From Sphingomonas sp. (GTDB lineage Bacteria > Pseudomonadota > Alphaproteobacteria > Sphingomonadales > Sphingomonadaceae), in contig JAEKMC010000079.1 in NCBI GenBank assembly GCA_019508115.1, positions 1 to 41,521 of the forward strand: a stretch of DNA of 41,521 nt. The letters run 5' to 3'. A model generated the notes under the pieces. It was not told the origin of the DNA and ran no database searches. It saw only the letters and a program-made list of their open reading frames with translations. This document shows positions 25,439 through 34,544 of this stretch, in pieces (within the stretch, counting starts at the first letter, position 1; each line of letters opens with the position of its first letter). The translations under genes and the position numbers were made by a program.

Positions 25439-27378
25439 CGCGCCAGGCCCCGCGACCGCAGCAAGGCGTCATTCGCCGGCGCGCGCCCACGGAAAGCGGT
25501 GAAATTGTCGATTGCGGGCCGGCTCGCGCCGCGAGCGAGGACGTGCGTGCGAAACAGATCGCCCAATCGGCTGAAATCGGCGCCGTCTTCCCCGAACGGT
25601 TCGAACGCATCGGCGGACAGGCGCTCGGCCCACAGATAGCTGTAATAGCCCGCCGCATAGCCGCCGGCGAAGATATGGGTGAAGATATGGAGCGGTCGCG
25701 CCCAATCGGGCCGGCGCATCACCGCCACCTCCTCCTGAACCTCGGCGAGAATGGCCGCGGCCGTTCTGTTCCCGCGGCGCACGCCGGCCAGGTGCAGGCG
25801 CAGGTCGATCAGCCCAAACTCGATCTGATCGAGCAAACCGAGCGCGCCGAGGAAGCGGCGCGCCGCGATCATGCGCGCGATCGTCTCGTCGTCGAGCGGC
25901 TGCCCGCTGACGGCATGGGCCGAGACGCGCCGCAGGATTGCCGGCATCCAGGCGAAATTCTCCATGAACTGGCTGGGCAGCTCGACCGCATCCCACTCGA
26001 CGCCGGCGATCCCCCCGATCGAGGGAAGATCGATCTCGGTCAGAACATGGTGGAGGCAATGCCCCATTTCGTGGAACAGCGTGACCATGTCGCCATGCGT
26101 CATGTAGCTTTCCTCGCCTTCGGCGGCGCGGCCGAAATTGCAGGTGAGGAAGGCGACCGGCTGCTGCGCCGGCATGTCTCCTTCCGCCGCGAGACGGGGG
26201 CGGCAGACATTCATCCACGCCCCGCCCTGCTTCCCGTCGCGGGCGAAGAAATCGCAATAGATGCCGGCAAAGGCGACCCCGTCGCGACGCAGCGTATAAT
26301 AGCGCACGTCGGGGTGCCAGCTGTCGAGCCACGTCTCCTCGACGATCTCGATGCCGTACAGATCGGCAATCAGCCCGAACAGGCCGTCGAGCACGCGCGA
26401 CAGCGGCAGGTGGCGCTTAATCGCGGCCTCGTCGAGCGCATGCTGCGCCAGCCGCATCTTTTCGGCGACGTAGCCCATATCCCACGGCTCGAGCCGATCG
26501 ATGCCGAGCGTCGCCGCGAACCGCCGAACATCGCCGAGCTGCGTTTCCGCACCCGCGCGGGCGCGGCGGGCGAGATCGAGCAGGAAGGATTCAACCTCCC
26601 GCGCATCGCCCGCCATCTTGACGGCCAGCGACCAGGCGACCGCGTCGGCGAAGCCGAGCAGATTGGCAGCCTCTTGACGCAGCGTCAGGATGGCATCGAT
26701 GCGCGGCCCGTTATCGAACCTTCCCGCCTCTGGCCCGCTGTCCGACGCGCGGGTCTGAAGCGCTTCATAGACAGTGCGGCGCAACGCCCGATCGTCGGCG
26801 TAGCGGAGCACCGCGCGGATGCTGGGCGCGTGGAGATCGACCAGCCAGCCCTCCATCCCGCGCTGCGCGGCATTCCGGGCGAACATCGCGCGATCCTCAT
26901 CGGGCATGCCCGACAGTCGGCCGGCATCGTCGATCGGAAGCGTCCAGCTCTGGGTCGCGTCCATCACGGCGTTGCCGAACGCGGTTGCGAGGCTGCCCAA
27001 CTCGACGCAAATCGCGGCGAAGCGCTCGCGGGGCCCGCTATCCAGCGCGACGCCCGACAATTCCATTTCGCGCAGCGCGAAGTCGAGCGCGCGCACCTCG
27101 ACCGGATCGAGCCCGGTCCGATCGATCGCGCGGAGCGCGCGGTAGAGCGCGGGATCCTGCCCGACGCCCATCTGATAGGCGATCAGCTCGGCCTCTGCGG
27201 TGGCGTGGGCCTCGGCCAACTCAGGCGTGCGGACGACGACGGCGAGGTGCGACACGATCTGCCACATCCGCGCCAGCCGCGCGTCGGCGCGCTGCTTGGC
27301 GAGGAAGACCGCGTCGAAGCCCGATGCCGTGACGAGCTGCGCGAGCGCATCGGCGTGATGGCGGATCGCTTCCCTCAC
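25435..27378 (-). CDS. M3-family zinc oligopeptidase (OpdA/PrlC or Dcp type)
   Basis: About 647 aa with the zinc motif HEMGH (436-440, in LFHEMGHCLHH) and the downstream glutamate in EWDAVELPSQ. This is the thimet-oligopeptidase-like layout that cuts short peptides in the cytoplasm; no signal peptide is seen. The start is odd. GTG at 27378 has no ribosome binding site, yet in-frame codons upstream (FNTVRAHHVGPAVREAI) match the usual N-terminus of the family. Only a CTG at 27420, overlapping the previous stop and preceded by AAAGG, could include them. The gene lies in the FecI-controlled operon and presumably digests the imported peptide. Confidence 0.88.
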   Translation of the reverse strand: MREAIRHHADALAQLVTASGFDAVFLAKQRADARLARMWQIVSHLAVVVRTPELAEAHATAEAELIAYQMGVGQDPALYRALRAIDRTGLDPVEVRALDFALREMELSGVALDSGPRERFAAICVELGSLATAFGNAVMDATQSWTLPIDDAGRLSGMPDEDRAMFARNAAQRGMEGWLVDLHAPSIRAVLRYADDRALRRTVYEALQTRASDSGPEAGRFDNGPRIDAILTLRQEAANLLGFADAVAWSLAVKMAGDAREVESFLLDLARRARAGAETQLGDVRRFAATLGIDRLEPWDMGYVAEKMRLAQHALDEAAIKRHLPLSRVLDGLFGLIADLYGIEIVEETWLDSWHPDVRYYTLRRDGVAFAGIYCDFFARDGKQGGAWMNVCRPRLAAEGDMPAQQPVAFLTCNFGRAAEGEESYMTHGDMVTLFHEMGHCLHHVLTEIDLPSIGGIAGVEWDAVELPSQFMENFAWMPAILRRVSAHAVSGQPLDDETIARMIAARRFLGALGLLDQIEFGLIDLRLHLAGVRRGNRTAAAILAEVQEEVAVMRRPDWARPLHIFTHIFAGGYAAGYYSYLWAERLSADAFEPFGEDGADFSRLGDLFRTHVLARGASRPAIDNFTAFRGRAPANDALLRSRGLAR

Positions 27379-27416
27379 GGCCGGGCCGACATGGTGCGCG
27401 CGGACGGTGTTGAAGA

Positions 27417-28190
27417 TCAGCGAGCGACCTTTTGCAGTCTGGCGGGAAGGCCGGGCTGTACCTGTTCGAGCAATCGGAACAGCTCCGGCTCGAAGCCATC
27501 AGTGCCGCGAAGCTCGGCATCGACCTCCTGGACGATATCCGTCGTGATTGCCCACTCAGCCGGGGTCGGGCCGCCAGCGCACAACATCTGCCAATCCATC
27601 CACGCCGCAAGCGTGTCGTAAAAGGCGGAGCTTGCAGCGCCCGCGTCCCACGCCGCCGCTTCGATCGCCCGGCTGGCGGCTCTGATGATCGGGGTTGCCG
27701 CTGCCTCGGTTTGCGCCATTGCCTGCCTGCGCACGGAGCGCCAAACTTGTGACGATGGCCCGGCACCGGAGAGCGCATCGGCCTGCATGCGGCCGAGTTC
27801 ACGTGCGATCGCGATCAGGCAGGCGACGGCCTCGCCATCACCCAGCCCCGCGATCAGGTCGTCGAGCAGCCAGATCACCATCTGCCCGGCGAGCCGGGAC
27901 GCGTCCGCGCCCGGCGATATGCTGCTGATCAGCGATTTAAGCCGCTGCACACCGTCGGTGCCGTCGGTCGCCAACATCTCGGCCGGCATGGCCAAAGCGG
28001 GCGGCAGGCCCAGCTGCCCGGCCCATACCTCCATCTCCTGGCTGTGCAGCAGGCAGCCTAGCGGGGAGCCGGAGGTGCCATCCCAGAACAGCCGCTGTTG
28101 CTGGACCATGCCGCGCATGATGCAGTCTTCCAGCCGATCTAGCGCGGCGTCGCGCACCTTGGGATCCCCTTGAAACGCGATCATGGTCAT
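27417..28190 (-). CDS. Protein of unknown function (257 aa) in the peptide-uptake operon
   Basis: From the ATG at 28190, which overlaps the thioredoxin stop (ATGA), the product is 257 aa. It appears soluble and mostly helical, with Trp-containing stretches (VQQQRLFWDGTSGSPLGCLL, AAWMDWQMLCAG, SSQVWRSVRR). There is no signal peptide or membrane helix, and I recognise no domain. The longer open frame to 28424 runs inside the thioredoxin gene. Tight coupling on both sides suggests it works with the thioredoxin and the peptidase; a substrate-handling or accessory role is a guess. Confidence 0.8.
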   Translation of the reverse strand: MTMIAFQGDPKVRDAALDRLEDCIMRGMVQQQRLFWDGTSGSPLGCLLHSQEMEVWAGQLGLPPALAMPAEMLATDGTDGVQRLKSLISSISPGADASRLAGQMVIWLLDDLIAGLGDGEAVACLIAIARELGRMQADALSGAGPSSQVWRSVRRQAMAQTEAAATPIIRAASRAIEAAAWDAGAASSAFYDTLAAWMDWQMLCAGGPTPAEWAITTDIVQEVDAELRGTDGFEPELFRLLEQVQPGLPARLQKVAR

Positions 28191-28513
28191 GAGGCCTCGC
28201 CCTCGATGAACGCGCTGGTGCGCGTGCGCGACCAGACGCCGACCATCCGCCCGGTCTCGGCACCGTTGACGAAGCGGACCAGCACCGGGATGCCCCCGAT
28301 ACCGAAACGATCCTTCAGATCCGGTTCGGCCTCGACGTCGACCTTCACGATCCGCACCTCGTCCGCATAATCCTTGCTCAATTCGGCCAGCATCGGCGCC
28401 AGCTGGCGGCAGGGCGCACACCATGGCGCCCAGAAATCGACGATCACGGGAATGCCGGCACCGAGCACGTCGTCGTCGAAGCTGGCGGTGGTCACCGCCT
28501 CCAATCCGCTCAT
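28187..28513 (-). CDS. Thioredoxin
   Basis: The 108-aa single-domain thioredoxin has the active site WCAPC (C32 and C35 in DFWAPWCAPCRQLAP) and the cis-proline strand GIGGIPVLVRFVNG. There is no signal peptide, so it acts in the cytoplasm. AAGGAGA precedes the ATG. Being embedded between an ABC importer and a peptidase, it is a likely reducer of disulfides in the imported substrate rather than the housekeeping thioredoxin. Confidence 0.93.
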   Translation of the reverse strand: MSGLEAVTTASFDDDVLGAGIPVIVDFWAPWCAPCRQLAPMLAELSKDYADEVRIVKVDVEAEPDLKDRFGIGGIPVLVRFVNGAETGRMVGVWSRTRTSAFIEGEAS

Positions 28514-28528
28514 ATCAATCTCCTTTGG

Positions 28529-30307
28529 TCAGGCCGGGACCGGAACGGCGCCGGCGTGAGGCGTGGCCGACAGCGACAGGTCGAGCACGCGATTATGGAA
28601 CATGGCGAGTGCCGGTCGGTGCGCGACGCTGACGATTGCCGTGTCGGGCAGCCACTCGATCAACGTCGTGTAGAGTTCCCGTTCCAGCTCAGGGTCGAGC
28701 GCGCTGGTCGCTTCGTCCAGAAACAGGAAGTCGGGACGGCTGAGCAAGGCGCGCGCCGCGGACAAACGCTGCTGCTCGCCCGGCGACAGGATACGATCCC
28801 AATCCTGGTCGTCCCGCAGCTGGGTGGCCAAATGGGGCAGGCGCACCGCGCACAGCACGCGCACCAGCTCCTCGTCGCGATAGGCGCCGGCGGGCGCGGG
28901 ATAGGCCAGGGCCGCCTCCAAGGATCCGGACGGCACATAGGTTTTTTGCGGCAGGAACATCGCGCTGCCGGACGGCCACACGATCGTGCCGCTTCCGAAC
29001 GGCCACAATCCGGCCAGCGCACGCATCAGCATGCTCTTGCCGATGCCGGATTGGCCCTTGACCAGCAGGCGATCGCCCCGCGCCACGTCCATCGACGCCA
29101 GGCGCAACAAGGGCGCGCCGTCGGGGAGCCGCAGCTCGAGGTCGCGCGCGAGCAGTGCGCCGCCGCCGCTCCGATAGCTGATACCCGAGATCCGTGGTGC
29201 GGCGAGCACGGCTTCGAGTTGGCGCAAACGTTCGATATTGGCGCGCCAGTCGGCGATCTGCGCATAGCTTTGCACGAACCATGTGATCTGGAGCGCGAAG
29301 ATGCCGAAGGTAGCGTTCAGCTCGGTCAGCCGGCCAAAGGTCATCCGCCCCTGGAAATAGGCGCCGGCCCCGATGAAGAAGGGCAGCATCTGGCCGCACC
29401 AGGCAAGGATGTTCTGGATGATCGCCTGACGGAAGCTCCGCACGATCAGGCTGCCCCAATTCCCCCGGACCAACGCGAACTGCGCGTCGAGCCGGCGGCG
29501 CTCGTCCGCCTCGCCGCGATAGAAGGCGATCTGCTCGGCGGCATCGCGCACGCGCACCAGACCGAGGCGGAATTCGGCCTCGTAGCGTTGCTGGCGGATA
29601 GTGAAGCGGGAGAGCGAGCGTCCGACGAAATGTATCAGCACCGAGGTGACGAGCGCGTAGACGATCGCCGTCCAGAACATCATGTGCGGAATGGCGATCA
29701 CGAGGGCGCCGAGCGCGAACGGGACGGTGTCGCTGCCCGACCATAACACTGTGCCAAGCACCAGGATTGTGCCGATCGCCTGCGCCAGGCTGCTGAGCAG
29801 CGACAGCGTGGTGCGCGCGGCAAGCATCGTGTCTTCCTGGACGCGCTGTTCGAGATTCTCGATCGCGCCGCCCATCTCGATGGAATGATAGCGCCGGTCG
29901 CTCAGCCAGCGATCGAGATAATCGCCGGTCAACCGCGCGCGCCAGCGTATCTCGATCAGCTGGCACGCATAGGAATTGAGCGCGATCCCGCCCATCGTCA
30001 GCACCAGCCCGCCGAGATTCAGCAGAACGCCGTGATAGAAAGCGGCAGGATGGCGCGAGGCCAGGCCGCCCGCCACGCTGGCCTGCCCCAGGATCAGCAA
30101 TCGGGTGGCGAATATCGAGCCGACGAGGGCGAGCGCCAACAGCATCGTCAGCGCCCACGCGGCCGGCCAACGCGACGACGTCCAGTATCGGCGCATCAAT
30201 GCGCCGGTGAACCGGACGTCGTCGAACAGCCCGTAGCGCAGCCGCGGCGGCACGCTTTTGTTCGCCTCCTTCCCCGCGACGGGGAAAGAAGCAACGTCGG
30301 TCACCAT
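28529..30307 (-). CDS. SbmA/BacA-like ABC transporter with fused ATPase domain
   Basis: The 592-aa protein has an N-terminal membrane domain of the ABC_membrane_2/SbmA-BacA type (about 30-370; FHGVLLNLGGL, RWRARLTGDYLDRWLSDRRYH, GAIENLEQRVQED) and a C-terminal ATPase with Walker A GQSGIGKS, signature LSPGEQQRLSAARALL and Walker B FLFLDEATSALD. This layout matches YddA and mycobacterial Rv1819c. Relatives import peptides, bleomycin or cobalamin across the inner membrane. Its start overlaps the end of the TonB receptor gene by 7 bases, so the two form a likely outer-to-inner-membrane uptake path. Confidence 0.9.
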   Translation of the reverse strand: MVTDVASFPVAGKEANKSVPPRLRYGLFDDVRFTGALMRRYWTSSRWPAAWALTMLLALALVGSIFATRLLILGQASVAGGLASRHPAAFYHGVLLNLGGLVLTMGGIALNSYACQLIEIRWRARLTGDYLDRWLSDRRYHSIEMGGAIENLEQRVQEDTMLAARTTLSLLSSLAQAIGTILVLGTVLWSGSDTVPFALGALVIAIPHMMFWTAIVYALVTSVLIHFVGRSLSRFTIRQQRYEAEFRLGLVRVRDAAEQIAFYRGEADERRRLDAQFALVRGNWGSLIVRSFRQAIIQNILAWCGQMLPFFIGAGAYFQGRMTFGRLTELNATFGIFALQITWFVQSYAQIADWRANIERLRQLEAVLAAPRISGISYRSGGGALLARDLELRLPDGAPLLRLASMDVARGDRLLVKGQSGIGKSMLMRALAGLWPFGSGTIVWPSGSAMFLPQKTYVPSGSLEAALAYPAPAGAYRDEELVRVLCAVRLPHLATQLRDDQDWDRILSPGEQQRLSAARALLSRPDFLFLDEATSALDPELERELYTTLIEWLPDTAIVSVAHRPALAMFHNRVLDLSLSATPHAGAVPVPA

Positions 30308-32886
30308 GCCTTGGTCAGCCGCAAACTGACGGCGCGGCCGATAGCCGAGGCATTGGTCGGATCATAGCCATTGTCGGCGACGTTCGCGGCGGGATCGACG
30401 CGTAGGCGTGGCGGCGCCGCATCCAGCACATTCTGCACGACGATGGTGGCGCGCATGCCCGACAGCGGGCCGTGGCGTCCGCTCGATCCGAAATCATAGT
30501 TGATCGCGATATCGCCGGTCAGCCAGTCATGGACGCGGCCATCCGGCGTGACCAGCGTGTTACGGTAACCGCCCACATAATGCAGGATGCCGGTTACGTT
30601 GGCAGGGCCCTTGCTCCAGCCAAAAGTGGCGTTGGCGCGAAAATCGGCCGGCTGATATTCCATGTTGTCAAGCTTGACATAGGCCTCCCCCGCGGACGGC
30701 CTCTGCTTCAGCGTGAAGATCCAATTGCCGTCGATGCCGGCGGTGATCGTCCCGATCGGCCGCTGGAAACTGTAGGTCAGCGCGAATTCCAGCCCTGAGG
30801 TCTTCATGCGCGCGATGTTGTTGAGCTGGTCGTTGAAATAGGCTTGGACGTCGCTTTGGGTCAGCCCGGACGAACTCTGGACCTTGCCGGTCGCAAAGGC
30901 CGCCGCCACCAGCGCCGGGTCGGCCGGATAGCTCAGAAAGCGGGAGAGTCCCGCAGGATCGAAAAAGGCGAAGACGGCGCCCCCCACGACCGGCGGCTGG
31001 GCGATCCTGTCGCGATAGTCGATCGAGAAATAGCTGGTCGAAACCTCCAGGCCTTTCACGGCGCGCGGCTTTACGTCGGCGCCGATGCTGATCGCGGTCG
31101 AGCGCTCGGGCTTGAGCGACGGGTTGGAGCCGACGGTGTAGAGGGTGTTGATGAATTTGCCGTCTGGCGTCGGGAAGGGTTCGAGGTCGTAACTCAGACC
31201 GTTCGGATCGAGTTGGGACAGCAAAGGTGGACGGAAGGAGCGGCCCCACGTCGCCCGGAAATCGAGCCCGTCGAGCGGGGCCCACAGCGCGCCAGCCTTG
31301 GGCGATGTCGCGCCGCCGACATCGCTGTAATGATCATATCGAAGCGCACCGGACAATAGGAGGCGCCGCAGACCCGGACGGCCATTGCCGTCGCCGACCA
31401 GCGGAACGCTCAGCTCGCCGAACAATCCATCGACATCGCGCGCGGATGAGGAGAATTCGTCCGCGAAGGTGTTGCCGCTATAGTGCGAACGGTAGGATTC
31501 ATGACGCGCCTGATATCCGAACGCGGTGCGGACGACGCCGCCCGGCAGGTCGACGAGCGCGCCGGTCACCCGCGCCTGGCCCTCGGTCAGATCGGTGCCG
31601 GTGTGTCCGGAATTGATGAAGGGCAAAGCCGCGTAGACATTGCTGTTCCCGCGCCGTGTCCTGGCGCGGCTGCCGGACAGCTCGATCGACCAGCGCGCGT
31701 TGAGCGCGATGTTCGCGCCGCCGGTGCCGCTATACGCCTCCTCCGTCCCACTGATCCGATTGGTCGAGAAACTGAACAGGCTCTGGTCTTCAACGAACCG
31801 CTGGTGATTGTACGAGCCCTGGAAGAACAGAGTCAGCACGGGGCCGATATGCTGCTCGGCATTGCCGATGAGCGACTGGCGCTTGAATCTCGGGCTGAGC
31901 GCGAAGGGCAGGGGAAAGGTGGAGGGCGGAACGAAATCGCGCTGGTTCGTGAAGATCGGGCGCGCATCATAATAATCGCCGGCGAGCATCACATTGCCGG
32001 TCGACCAGGCCTTGCCCACGATCTGCGATATGCCAGCCTCCCGTCCGCCGCCACGGGTGGGGATGTTGCCATAGACGGAGGTCTCGGCGCCGTCATAATG
32101 ATCCCGCAGCACGATATTGACGACGCCGGCGACGGCATCCGCGCCATAGACCGCCGACGAACCGTCGGTCAGCACGTCCACGCGCTCGACCGCGACGAGC
32201 GGGATGATCGAGACGTCGACGAACGCGCCGTCCGACCCGCCCGGAGCGACGCGGCGGCCGTTTATCAGCGTCAGGGTCGAGCCCGCGCCGAGCCCGCGCA
32301 GATTGAAGCCGGTGCCGTAAGCGTTACTGTCCGAACCCGAGATGCCGAGCGCGGCGGTTTCACGATTCGTGGAATTGAAGTTTTGCGGCAGGTTGCGCGC
32401 GAATTGTTCGAGCGTGACGTTGCCCGCCGCTTCGATCTGCGCATGGCCATAGGATCGTACCGGCGAGGTGACATCGGCTCCGGGAATGTTGGTGCCGGTG
32501 ACCACCACCTCGGCGGGTTCCTCATTGGCCTGCTGGGCCAGGGAAAGCGACGCGTCGCGGCCGCCGTCAGGAGCGGCCGCCTCGATAGGGACGACGCTAT
32601 AGGTCCGCGCCCCCGTCATCCTGGCGGCGAGGCCGGTTCCCGCGAGCAATTGGGCAAGCGCGCGATCGACACCCATCTCGCCCCGGACGGCATTGGTATG
32701 TCGGCCGCGCGTGTCATGACGCGCGGCCAGGATCTGGACGCCGGCCTGTCGGCCGAGCGCGGCGATACCGGTGGTGGCGGACTGTGCCGGTATGTCGAAT
32801 TGTCGTTCCTGCGCCCAGACCGGCGCGGCCACCGCGAGTGCCACGACCGCGGCGGCCCAGCGCCACTCCGTCAAACCTTTTCCCAT
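30301..32886 (-). CDS. TonB-dependent transducer with STN domain (FecA type)
   Basis: The 861-aa protein has a signal peptide (1-25, ending APVWAQ), an STN signalling domain (FDIPAQSATTGIAALGRQAG, about 29-98), a TonB box region (AEVVVTGTN), a plug with the GLGAGSTLTLINGRRVAP motif and a beta barrel. The STN domain and the upstream FecI/FecR genes make it a transducer: substrate binding should trigger expression of the operon through FecR and the sigma factor. It is 103 bases from fecR, which leaves room for its own promoter. The last residue is Trp rather than the common Phe. The substrate is unknown; a peptide is inferred from the neighbours. Confidence 0.93.
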   Translation of the reverse strand: MGKGLTEWRWAAAVVALAVAAPVWAQERQFDIPAQSATTGIAALGRQAGVQILAARHDTRGRHTNAVRGEMGVDRALAQLLAGTGLAARMTGARTYSVVPIEAAAPDGGRDASLSLAQQANEEPAEVVVTGTNIPGADVTSPVRSYGHAQIEAAGNVTLEQFARNLPQNFNSTNRETAALGISGSDSNAYGTGFNLRGLGAGSTLTLINGRRVAPGGSDGAFVDVSIIPLVAVERVDVLTDGSSAVYGADAVAGVVNIVLRDHYDGAETSVYGNIPTRGGGREAGISQIVGKAWSTGNVMLAGDYYDARPIFTNQRDFVPPSTFPLPFALSPRFKRQSLIGNAEQHIGPVLTLFFQGSYNHQRFVEDQSLFSFSTNRISGTEEAYSGTGGANIALNARWSIELSGSRARTRRGNSNVYAALPFINSGHTGTDLTEGQARVTGALVDLPGGVVRTAFGYQARHESYRSHYSGNTFADEFSSSARDVDGLFGELSVPLVGDGNGRPGLRRLLLSGALRYDHYSDVGGATSPKAGALWAPLDGLDFRATWGRSFRPPLLSQLDPNGLSYDLEPFPTPDGKFINTLYTVGSNPSLKPERSTAISIGADVKPRAVKGLEVSTSYFSIDYRDRIAQPPVVGGAVFAFFDPAGLSRFLSYPADPALVAAAFATGKVQSSSGLTQSDVQAYFNDQLNNIARMKTSGLEFALTYSFQRPIGTITAGIDGNWIFTLKQRPSAGEAYVKLDNMEYQPADFRANATFGWSKGPANVTGILHYVGGYRNTLVTPDGRVHDWLTGDIAINYDFGSSGRHGPLSGMRATIVVQNVLDAAPPRLRVDPAANVADNGYDPTNASAIGRAVSLRLTKAW

Positions 32887-32988
32887 GTCCGCTACCCCCG
32901 ATAGCTCGCGGGCGCGCCTTGCGCCCCTTCGCCCTTCAAAGAGACACTGCGGCGGAACTTCCTTTGGTGCGCTGCAAAAAAATTGTCA

Positions 32989-33927
32989 TCATTTGCCGAT
33001 CTCGATCCGATCCGGGTTCGACAGATCGATCGGCACGTTGAGCGTGCTGCGCACGGCTTGTGCGAATTCAACGGGATCGTCGGTCCGGAAGGTGCCATCG
33101 AGCTGCTCTTCCACCAGCGCGGGATCCCGCACGACGATCTGGCGCTTATTGTAGCGATTGAATTCGGCGACGGCGCTGCCGAGCGACTGACCGTCGAGCG
33201 CGATCTCGCCGGTGCGCCAAGCGAGCACGCGATCGATCGAGGCGCTGTCGCCTGTGAGCGGGCGCACCATGGCGTCATCGGCAACGAACAGGCCCGCCCC
33301 GGCCGCGATCGAATGCGCGACATGGCCGTTGCGCGTCGTCACCTCGACCGTGCCTTCGGTCACGTAGACGTCCGCGCCCCCCTCTCGACGTCGCACCGAG
33401 AAGGCGGTCCCGGTGGCGCGCACGAGGATGTCGCCGGCTTCGACCACGAAGGGACGATTGACGTCCTTGGCGACCTGAAACCAGGCCTCGCCCTCCTTCA
33501 GGACGATGCGGCGCAAGGTGGGTGTCGCCTTGACCTCCATCCGACTGGCCGTGTTGATCGCGGCGAGCGAGCCGTCCGGCAGCGGCACGCGCCTGATCTC
33601 GCCAACAGCCGTCGTATAATCGTCGCTGGGTGGAAGCAGCAGCATGCCCGCGACGACCGACGCGGCGATCAGACTGCCGCCCACCATCAGCCGCCGGCGT
33701 GTCAGGAAATCCCGAAGCGGCGCGGGTTCAGTGTCCGATGCCGGCTTCGCGCCATCGAGCCACGACCAGGCCGCCCGCGCCTGCAGCAGCGCGCCACGAC
33801 GACGCGGATCGCCGTCGAGCCAACGCTGCAACGCTGCTTCGGAGTCAGCATCCCAACCGTCGCCGTCCATCCGCGCGGCCCAGCGAACGGCATCCTCCTC
33901 GATCATCGTGGCGCTTTCGCGAGTCAT
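32989..33927 (-). CDS. FecR-family anti-sigma regulator
   Basis: The 312-aa protein has a cytoplasmic DUF4880-type N-terminus (EEDAVRWAARMDGDGWDADSEAALQRWL), one membrane helix (about residues 82-98, MVGGSLIAASVVAGMLL), a periplasmic FecR domain (VGEIRRVPLPDGSLAAINTAS) and a C-terminal domain that contacts the receptor STN. It controls the sigma factor encoded just upstream. Its ATG overlaps the sigma stop (ATGA). Confidence 0.93.
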   Translation of the reverse strand: MTRESATMIEEDAVRWAARMDGDGWDADSEAALQRWLDGDPRRRGALLQARAAWSWLDGAKPASDTEPAPLRDFLTRRRLMVGGSLIAASVVAGMLLLPPSDDYTTAVGEIRRVPLPDGSLAAINTASRMEVKATPTLRRIVLKEGEAWFQVAKDVNRPFVVEAGDILVRATGTAFSVRRREGGADVYVTEGTVEVTTRNGHVAHSIAAGAGLFVADDAMVRPLTGDSASIDRVLAWRTGEIALDGQSLGSAVAEFNRYNKRQIVVRDPALVEEQLDGTFRTDDPVEFAQAVRSTLNVPIDLSNPDRIEIGK

Positions 33928-34544
33928 GCGCCCTCCCGTTTCTGCGCCGGGCTCGTCGCGTCTAGCATCGCGCTGGCGCTGGCGTCCTGATCGCGCATGG
34001 CGCGCAGCACCGCGCGAATTCCCTGCTGGACCTGATTCTCAACCACGCTTTCGGAGACACCCATACGCCGCGCGATTTCTCGTTGCGACACGCCATCGAT
34101 CTTGCGCATCTCGACGATCCGGCGGCAGCGGTCGGGCAGCGCCGCGATCAGGGTGCGCACGCGCGCATATTCCAGCCGCCCCGCAGTTTCACGTTCGGGT
34201 GTAAGCGCACGCTCGTCGGCATAGGAATCGATTTCGGCGATCGTTTCGATCGGTACGATCTTGGCGCGCTTCAGCCGCCGGACCAACAGGTTGCGCACGA
34301 TAGAGAAGAAATAAGCGTGCGGACGCTCGATATGCTCGACCGAGTCCAGCGTCGCCAGACGGCAATAGGCTTCCTGAATCACGTCATCAATATCCTCGGG
34401 AGCGGTGCGGGCCCGGCCCAGCCAGGCACGGATTTTCGGCTCATGCGGCAATATATGGGCCGCCACCCAAGCCTCTATCCGTCGCTGCCGTTCATCCATC
34501 ACGACATATGCATTCCCGTGCCGCGGGTCGGCAGCCACGACCAT
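33924..34544 (-). CDS. FecI-type ECF sigma factor
   Basis: The 206-aa protein (191 aa if the ATG at 34499 is used) has region 2 (EDIDDVIQEAYCRLATLDSVEHIERPHAYFFSIVRNLLVRRLKR) and region 4 (LPDRCRRIVEMRKIDGVSQREIARRMGVSESVVENQVQQG), the FecI-like ECF pattern. Together with FecR and the transducer it should direct transcription of the downstream genes when the outer-membrane receptor is occupied. It is the first gene of the minus-strand operon, upstream of which lies an integration scar. Confidence 0.93.
   Translation of the reverse strand: MVVAADPRHGNAYVVMDERQRRIEAWVAAHILPHEPKIRAWLGRARTAPEDIDDVIQEAYCRLATLDSVEHIERPHAYFFSIVRNLLVRRLKRAKIVPIETIAEIDSYADERALTPERETAGRLEYARVRTLIAALPDRCRRIVEMRKIDGVSQREIARRMGVSESVVENQVQQGIRAVLRAMRDQDASASAMLDATSPAQKREGA

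Noticed and set aside
32887-32988. ECF-type promoter between fecR and the TonB transducer gene
   Set aside because: A GGAAGT and a TGTCTC occur on the minus strand, but their spacing is shorter than expected for FecI-like promoters, so I did not list it.
24365-34544. Lasso-peptide or other peptide biosynthesis cluster
   Set aside because: The TonB receptor, FecI/FecR and ABC genes recall lasso clusters, but there is no precursor, no asparagine-synthetase-like cyclase, no transglutaminase-like protease and no S9-type isopeptidase. Uptake and degradation fit better.
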